Below the pieces are notes generated by a model. The model was not told where the DNA came from and searched no databases. It was given only the letters and a program-made list of their open reading frames with translations. Below, piece by piece: positions 15,065-20,600 of a stretch of DNA of 20,600 bases (within the stretch, counting starts at the first letter, position 1; each line of letters opens with the position of its first letter). The stretch comes from Pseudomonadota bacterium (GTDB lineage Bacteria; Pseudomonadota; Alphaproteobacteria; Sphingomonadales; Sphingomonadaceae). Where the stretch lies: positions 1 to 20,600 of the forward strand of contig JAEZFL010000162.1 in the NCBI GenBank assembly GCA_023417515.1, in the 5' to 3' direction. The translations under genes and the position numbers were made by a program.

Positions 15065-18000
15065 TCAGAAACAGCCCCCCGTCGGCTGGTTCCCGGTCCC
15101 GGGCGGAGGGAGCGCGCTGCGATCGCCATAAGGACCGATCGGTCGCACCACGAGCTGGCTGACCTGGCCGCTTGCGCGCGCCGACGCGCATTGGCCGCGA
15201 AGCACGCCGGAGGCGTCGATCACGCTGAGGTCGCGATTGACGGTGCCGCTGCTGATATCGCCGACCGTCGCCTCGAGCAGGAAGGCGCCGTCGACCGCCA
15301 CCCGGTTGAAGCGATCCGCCGAGCGGATGAAGAAATCGGTCGCGATCTGGACGTTGGCGCCGCCTTCCTGGCCGAGCGCGAGGATCTGCCCGCCATTGGT
15401 GATGATCGCCAGCGGCCGAGCGATGAAGATTCGCCCGCCGGTGCCTGGCCCGGAGGAGGTGGTGATCAGCGACGGCGTGCCCTGGCTCTGCAGCACCAGC
15501 AGGCCGGTATCGGGCATGAAGATCTCGATCGTGCCGGCGGCGCCGTTGAGCGAGGCGGTCGACAGCCGGGCGCCGCCGAGCAGCGCGAGCTGCTCGGTCG
15601 TCATGAAGATGGCCCCGGCGCCGCCGACGCCGTCGAAGCCGTTGGCGCTGGAGATCGCCGAATCCTCGCCTACGAGCGTGACGCGCGGCGCCTCGATGAG
15701 GATTCCGCCCGCCTCGCTCGCGCTGTTCGAGTTGGTTCGGATCGAGCCGTCGAGCAGCACCAGCTCGCCCGCGCCGATGGCGATGATGCCGCTCCGTCCG
15801 GTCGAGCCCTCCTGCACGACGGTGGTGATGTGGCCGCGGTCCAGCTGGATCCGACCGTCCGCCGCGATGCCGATGAGCCCGGCATCGCCGGAGCCGCTCG
15901 TGCTGCTGGTGATGATGCTGTTGCCCGACACCGCGATGTCGCGGGCGAGAATGGCGATGTCGCCGGCATCGCCCGCGTCGAACCATGGGTCGCAATTGGG
16001 TGGGCAGGGCGCCGAATTGGTGTTGATCGCGGCCGTGTCGGTGAGGATGAGGGTGCCGACGTCGAGCGTGATCGTGCCGGCATCGCCGCGGCCGCCGGTC
16101 TGGGAGCCGATGTCGGCCTGGCTGAGGATCAGCTGGCCGGCGCGAATGCTGATGTCGCCGGCCCGGCCATTGGTCTGGGTGTTGGAGCTGATCCCGGAGC
16201 GGACCGGACCGAAATCCGCATCGTCGAATCCGGCCAGATCGACCCGGTCCGCGGTGATCGTGATGTCCCCGGCGTCTCCGCCAGAAGATGCACAGCCGTC
16301 AAATGGGCAGAAGGAGTCGGCGTCGATCACCGAGCCGCCGCGCAGGGACAGCTCGCCGACGTCGATGATGATCGAACCACCGCTGCCTGGGCCGAAGGTG
16401 GCGGTGGTCAGGAGCGAGAAATTGTCGAGCAGAAGTCGATCGCCGGAGACAATGATGTTGCCGGCATTGCCGGACGTGAAGCTCGACGTGGTGACGGTCC
16501 CGTCGACGATCTCGATGGTCGGCGCCAGGAGGGTGATCGAGCCGCCGGGTCCGGTGATCGGGTTTTCGGGATCGCCGGGACCGGTGCGGCCGTCGCCGGA
16601 CGTGGACAGGATTCGGGCGCCGGAACCGATCGAGATGCGTTGGCTGGCGTCGAGCCGGAGCGAGCCGCCCGCGCCGGAGCCGAAGGTCGACGTCGAGATG
16701 GTGGCGGGGCCGCTCAGCGCGATGGTGTCCGCGAACACGGAGAGCGCGCCGCCGCGTCCGCTCACGAACGTGTCCGAGCTGATGTCGGCGAACCCCTGCA
16801 TAGTGAGGTCGCCGACCCTGATCTCGATCGAGCCGGAGCTGCCGGCGCCGAAGCTGTCGGAGGAGATCCGTGTGCCGTCGCCCAGGAAGTCGCCGTCGAC
16901 CATCAGCAGCCGGTCGGCGAAGATGGCGATGCCGCCGGCCGAGCCGATCGGGCCGCAGACGGTTTCGGTGCAGCCGAAGCCGGCGTCGGAGGAGATGATT
17001 CCGCCCTCGCGCAGCTCGACCGCGCCGGTCGCGATGAGGATTCCGCCGGCGTCGCCGCTGCCGAGCGTGTCGGAGCGAAGCGCCGAGCCGCCGGTGAGCA
17101 GCAGCCGGCCGTTGCCGGTCGGCGAGAGGATCAGGAGGAGGCCGGCGTCGCCGCTGGAGCCCCGCTCGGCGCGGGACTGGATGACCGATCCGCCGGTCAG
17201 GCTGATGGCGTCGGACCGGATTCCGACAATGCCTGCGTCGCGGTCGGTTTCGGTGGAACTGGAAATACGGGACCGGTGGAGGTCGACGACCGGGGCGCTG
17301 ATCGAGACCATTCCGCTCGCGCCGCCCTGGCCCTGAGCGTCCGACGAGATGTTGGAGAGATCCAGCGACACGCGCTCGCTCATGTCGACGACGATGCTGC
17401 CGGCATTGCCGAAGCCGTCCGACTGTGACGTGATCGACGATCCGTCGATCAGCTCGAGCACGCCGCCGGCGATGTCGACGCTGCCCGCACTGCCGGTGGC
17501 ATCGGCGCGGACGTCGGCGGCGATGGTCGACCGGTCGATGACGATTCGGTCGCCAAACAGCCCGATGTCGCCGCCGCGCGCCGCGGAAAGAGTCGAGGAC
17601 GAGATCCGTGAGTCGTCGAGGACCTCGATCAGGTCCCCGGCGATCAGGATGCTCCCGGCCGCGCCGGTCGAGAACCGCCGGGTCTCGCTCACCACCATCG
17701 ATGCGCCCGAGATGGTCACCCGCTCGCCGGCGATCCGGATGTCGCCGGCATCCTCGGCGCCGAAGGTCGAGGCGGAGATGAGCGAGCCGAAGATCGTCAC
17801 CTCGCGGCCGAAAATGTCGATCGGGCCGCTGATCCCTGCGATCGGCCCGGCGCTGAAGGCGGTGCCGAGGTCGGAGTTGCGGACGTCGACAAGGTCACCG
17901 CTCAGGAGGAGGCCGTCATTGCCGGTGGAGCGAAGCACGGAGCCGACGATCGCGGCCGTCCCGCCGCCGCTGCTCGCGCGCGGGGCGGCGGTGTTAAGGG

Positions 18001-18697
18001 TCGCGAGCCCGCTTCCGACCGCGGCTATTCCGAAGCCGCTGCCTGCGAAGCTGCTGCCGGCGATCGAGACGTCGCTGCCGGTGAGAGTCAGCCGCCCCGC
18101 GCCCGGGAGAAAGGCGGGGCCGACGCCGTTGACGGAAACCGCGCCCTGTCCTCCGAAGAAGCCGAAGGCGGCCGGGGCGGCGACCGAGAAGGTCGAGCCG
18201 CCGGGGGTGGCGACGGTGAAGGACGGGCCCGCGGCAAAGTGAAGGGCCTGAGCGGTCGTGAAATGGGCCGCGGCGGGGACGTCGAGGCGCGCGCCCTGGC
18301 CGAAGATCACTCCGGCCGGGTTGATGAACCAGAAGTCGGCATTGGGAAGCGCAGTCGAGTCGATCTCGCCGTCAATGTTGGACGGATCGCCGCCGGTGAC
18401 CCGGTTGACGACGTTGGCGATGGTCGCGGGATTGCCGCCGCTGTGAACCCAGCGCGCCACGTCGCCCTGGCCGAGGTCGAAGCGCGAGAAGCTGTGGAAC
18501 AGGTTCGGTCCGGCCCGGGTGCCGCCGTCGATGGTGGTGACGTTGCCGACCCGCGTCGCAGTCGTGCCGAGGCTGAGCGGCGGCGCGGCGTCGGGCGTGA
18601 TGGTGGTCGGCTCGCCCGGCGGCTGCGCGGCCGCGGCTTGCGCCCAGGCCAATGCGGGCAGCGAGGCGAAGAGCAGGCGGTGGGCCCTCACCGCCAC
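15065..18697 (-). CDS. TpsA exoprotein, filamentous-haemagglutinin-type beta-helix surface protein
   Basis: 1210 residues if started at GTG 18697. GTG 18691, two codons later, overlaps the CHAT stop as GTGA and is equally plausible. Residues 1-24 are a signal peptide (MAVRAHRLLFASLPALAWAQ then AAAA). The TPS domain (about 30-190) shows NVVNRVTGGDPSNIDGEI (95-112) and FINPAGVIFGQGARLDV (124-140), the version of the NPxG motif common in this family. From about 200 to 1120, degenerate repeats with SGDAGDI.I....V.L..G..I.S.T patterns predict a long right-handed beta-helix fibre. The C-terminus (GQCASARASGQVSQLVVRPI and a final CF) looks like a short anchoring tail. Three tight cysteine pairs (CTETVC, CPFDGC, CPPNC) sit on loops of the helix, which is unusual because most TpsA proteins avoid cysteine. 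Likely role: a surface-attached or released adhesin-like fibre. Confidence 0.93.
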   Translation of the reverse strand: MAVRAHRLLFASLPALAWAQAAAAQPPGEPTTITPDAAPPLSLGTTATRVGNVTTIDGGTRAGPNLFHSFSRFDLGQGDVARWVHSGGNPATIANVVNRVTGGDPSNIDGEIDSTALPNADFWFINPAGVIFGQGARLDVPAAAHFTTAQALHFAAGPSFTVATPGGSTFSVAAPAAFGFFGGQGAVSVNGVGPAFLPGAGRLTLTGSDVSIAGSSFAGSGFGIAAVGSGLATLNTAAPRASSGGGTAAIVGSVLRSTGNDGLLLSGDLVDVRNSDLGTAFSAGPIAGISGPIDIFGREVTIFGSLISASTFGAEDAGDIRIAGERVTISGASMVVSETRRFSTGAAGSILIAGDLIEVLDDSRISSSTLSAARGGDIGLFGDRIVIDRSTIAADVRADATGSAGSVDIAGGVLELIDGSSITSQSDGFGNAGSIVVDMSERVSLDLSNISSDAQGQGGASGMVSISAPVVDLHRSRISSSTETDRDAGIVGIRSDAISLTGGSVIQSRAERGSSGDAGLLLILSPTGNGRLLLTGGSALRSDTLGSGDAGGILIATGAVELREGGIISSDAGFGCTETVCGPIGSAGGIAIFADRLLMVDGDFLGDGTRISSDSFGAGSSGSIEIRVGDLTMQGFADISSDTFVSGRGGALSVFADTIALSGPATISTSTFGSGAGGSLRLDASQRISIGSGARILSTSGDGRTGPGDPENPITGPGGSITLLAPTIEIVDGTVTTSSFTSGNAGNIIVSGDRLLLDNFSLLTTATFGPGSGGSIIIDVGELSLRGGSVIDADSFCPFDGCASSGGDAGDITITADRVDLAGFDDADFGPVRSGISSNTQTNGRAGDISIRAGQLILSQADIGSQTGGRGDAGTITLDVGTLILTDTAAINTNSAPCPPNCDPWFDAGDAGDIAILARDIAVSGNSIITSSTSGSGDAGLIGIAADGRIQLDRGHITTVVQEGSTGRSGIIAIGAGELVLLDGSIRTNSNSASEAGGILIEAPRVTLVGEDSAISSANGFDGVGGAGAIFMTTEQLALLGGARLSTASLNGAAGTIEIFMPDTGLLVLQSQGTPSLITTSSGPGTGGRIFIARPLAIITNGGQILALGQEGGANVQIATDFFIRSADRFNRVAVDGAFLLEATVGDISSGTVNRDLSVIDASGVLRGQCASARASGQVSQLVVRPIGPYGDRSALPPPGTGNQPTGGCF

Positions 18698-20600
18698 GCT
18701 CCCAGCAAGGCGAAGGCCGCCCAGATGTTGGGATCGGCGTTGGCGCCGCCGCGCTCGATCAGCGCGAGCTGCGCCTCGCGCAGCGCCTCGGAGCGCGAGC
18801 GGCCGGCGGCGTAACGCTGGTAGAATTGGCGCATCAGCTCGGCGGTGCCCTCGTCATTGACCTGCCACAGCGAGCCGATGACGCTGCGCGCTCCCGCCTG
18901 GACCGCGGCGCCTGCCAGGCCCATGCTCGCCTCGTCGTCGCCGACCGCGGTCTCGCAGGCGGACAGGATGATGAGGTCGATGGCGTCGCCGCGAAGCCGC
19001 GTTCCGGCGATCATCTCGCGAAGCTCGGACAGGCGGATGACCTCGCCATTGGCGACGATGAAGGCGCGGTCGGAGCGACCGTTGAACGCGGCGTGGGTGG
19101 CGAGGTGGAGGACGTCGATCCGGCCGCCCAGCGCCCCGACCAGGTCGGCTCGGGTGAAGTCGGGGACGAGCCGGCCGCGCGCGGCGAAACCGACGGCGAT
19201 CTGCGCCTCACGGGTGGTGCCTTCGAGCTCGGCGAAGCGGCCGACCGGGAGCACCATCTCGCGCTGAAGCGAGGCGGCGACGACGCTGAGCGCATCGCCG
19301 TCCGCTGCTCCTGCCGGCTGCGAGAAAGCGAGGGCGGGAATCGTGCTCAGCCGCGTCTGCTGGACGAGGTAGCGGCCATCGGGCGCGAGCAGTGCCGCGA
19401 ACGGGAGGGCGCGCAACGCGCCGTCCGGCACGATGGCGAGCATCGCGTCGGGGCCGAGCCGGTCCGCCACCGGGGCGATGAGGATGTCGTAGAGCCGGCG
19501 CGACGCCTCGCGCCAGCCGTCCTGGCCATAGCTCAGCGGAACCGCCATCGCCTCGACCAGCCGCGCGACCTCGGTTCGGCCGACGCCGCGATTGGGGGCG
19601 AGGCGGCGGTAGCGCGGCGCGCCGTCGCCCTCGCCGCGCGACACGACGAGCAGCTCGACCCGATCCGGAAGGAGCAGCGGGTAGAGGATGGTCTCGCCGG
19701 GCCGGAGGTCGTCGAGCCGCGAGGCCTGGCGCGGCGGCAGGCATTCGCTTCCGAATGCGCTCTGAAGCTCGGCCTGGCGGTAGGCCTCGACGATCTCCTG
19801 CGCGCGGCGGATTCGCCCGGCTTCGTCCTGCCCTTGCGCGCCCTCCAGCTGAACCTCGGCCGCGGCGATGAACACGTCGCGCATGTAGAGCGAGAAGCTC
19901 GATTCCTCGGTCAGCGGATCGAGGCGAGGGAGCAGCGGGCGGAGATTGTCGAGCGCGACATAAGCGGCGTGGATGTGGGCGGCGCGGTTGGCCGGGTCGG
20001 CCTCGGCGAGAAGCAGATAATGGAGCGGCAGTCGGGCCGGGATGGGGCGCCGGCTCTCGGCCAGTATTGCGGAGTGGACGTGACCGCGTGCCGCGAGGGA
20101 GTCGCCGCGCGCCAACGCGAGCCGCGCCTGGAGCGACTCGGCGATGCTTGTCGCGGCGGGATCCCGGCGCTCGGCGAGTGCGGTCAGCGCCGACGCAAGC
20201 GCGGAGCTGCCGGTGTCGCCATAGTCGACCGCGGCTTCGGCGAGGCGGCCGATCAGCTCGACCTGGGCGGGATCGCCCTCCAAAGTCAGAGCGACTCCGA
20301 TCGCGCGTTGCGCACGCTCGCGCGCGAAGGCGCGGAAGGTGTCGCGTTCCTCGCCGGGAAGCTCGGCATAGGCGCCTTCGAGCCGCGCCAGCTTGAGGTT
20401 GGAGAGAGATGCGAGACGAAGGTCGCCGCCGCGCTGCGCCCGGTCCGCGGCGCAGGCCAGCGCGAGCACCGAGACTTCGCGGGCGCTGAGCGTGTCGAGG
20501 CCGGTCGGCGTCAGTTCCGCGCAGGCGCTGTCGGGCGGCGTGGCCGCGCGCTCTTCGAATGGGGCCGCCGCCTCGCCTCCTCGCCGCCGTCCGCCAGCGC
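18688..20600 (-). CDS. CHAT-domain caspase-like cysteine peptidase, 5' end outside window
   Basis: 636 residues are visible. The frame is open to base 20600 with no stop, so the true start lies outside; a GTG at 20469 gives a shorter form, but in-frame sequence continues upstream of it. The N-terminal half is helical and TPR-like (for example RAAHIHAAYVALDNLRPLLP). The C-terminal part is a CHAT domain: LYDILIAPVADRL, AIVPDGALRALPFAALL, then VLHLATHAAF with catalytic His (codon 19093-19095), LIILSACETAVG with catalytic Cys (codon 18955-18957), and GARSVIGSLWQVND near the end. Both catalytic residues are present, so an active protease is expected. No membrane helix is seen in the visible part. 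CHAT genes are often found beside TPS genes in proteobacteria and cyanobacteria. Here the stop overlaps the TpsA start, so the two are translationally coupled. Substrate and location are unknown. Confidence 0.92.
   Translation of the reverse strand, partial: AGGRRRGGEAAAPFEERAATPPDSACAELTPTGLDTLSAREVSVLALACAADRAQRGGDLRLASLSNLKLARLEGAYAELPGEERDTFRAFARERAQRAIGVALTLEGDPAQVELIGRLAEAAVDYGDTGSSALASALTALAERRDPAATSIAESLQARLALARGDSLAARGHVHSAILAESRRPIPARLPLHYLLLAEADPANRAAHIHAAYVALDNLRPLLPRLDPLTEESSFSLYMRDVFIAAAEVQLEGAQGQDEAGRIRRAQEIVEAYRQAELQSAFGSECLPPRQASRLDDLRPGETILYPLLLPDRVELLVVSRGEGDGAPRYRRLAPNRGVGRTEVARLVEAMAVPLSYGQDGWREASRRLYDILIAPVADRLGPDAMLAIVPDGALRALPFAALLAPDGRYLVQQTRLSTIPALAFSQPAGAADGDALSVVAASLQREMVLPVGRFAELEGTTREAQIAVGFAARGRLVPDFTRADLVGALGGRIDVLHLATHAAFNGRSDRAFIVANGEVIRLSELREMIAGTRLRGDAIDLIILSACETAVGDDEASMGLAGAAVQAGARSVIGSLWQVNDEGTAELMRQFYQRYAAGRSRSEALREAQLALIERGGANADPNIWAAFALLGAWR

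Noticed and set aside
15057..15995. Long N-terminal extension of TpsB
   Set aside because: It lies entirely within TpsA and is His/Arg-rich shadow; the signal peptide begins at ATG 15056.

Overview
The window is very GC-rich and has genes on one strand only. All ten genes read on the minus strand, so the biological order runs from base 20600 down to base 1. The composition, the GTG starts, the two-partner secretion (TPS) genes next to a CHAT peptidase, and short palindromes that read as PLVGEVGG / PHPNPSTQGGG when translated suggest an alphaproteobacterium, possibly a sphingomonad. This is an inference from style, not from a marker gene.

Region 1 (20600-13221) is a surface/secretion module. 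It holds a CHAT-domain cysteine peptidase (5' end outside the window), a 1210-residue TPS exoprotein (TpsA, filamentous-haemagglutinin type) and its outer-membrane transporter (TpsB/FhaC/ShlB type). The three genes overlap or nearly touch. An 84-bp gap (13137-13220) follows.

Region 2 (13136-724) is an eight-gene cluster whose genes mostly overlap by 1-4 bases. In order it encodes: a single-pass membrane protein; a soluble protein resembling GTPase-associated protein 1 (GAP1); a P-loop GTPase with an N-terminal Cys/His cluster; a two-pass membrane protein; a 1014-residue polytopic protein whose C-terminal part resembles the SEDS (FtsW/RodA) peptidoglycan polymerases; a penicillin-binding-protein transpeptidase with all three catalytic motifs; a small membrane-anchored protein; and a membrane-spanning kinase-fold protein with degenerate catalytic motifs and an extracytoplasmic PPC-like domain. 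Region 3 (604-1) is a TerD-family protein that runs into a poly-proline tract at the window edge.

My main proposal, an inference, is that region 2 encodes a dedicated transenvelope machine. A GTPase/GAP1 switch and a (pseudo)kinase on the cytoplasmic side would control a private, divergent SEDS-PBP cell-wall synthase. TerD downstream and the CHAT/TPS surface module upstream point to an envelope-stress or conflict role. I know GAP1/double-GTPase and TerD systems as conflict or stress systems, and SEDS-class B PBP pairs as cell-wall synthases. I do not know a described system that joins the two. No RNA genes, CRISPR arrays or insertion sequences were seen. One inverted pair of palindromic repeats (REPIN-like) lies inside the SEDS-like gene.
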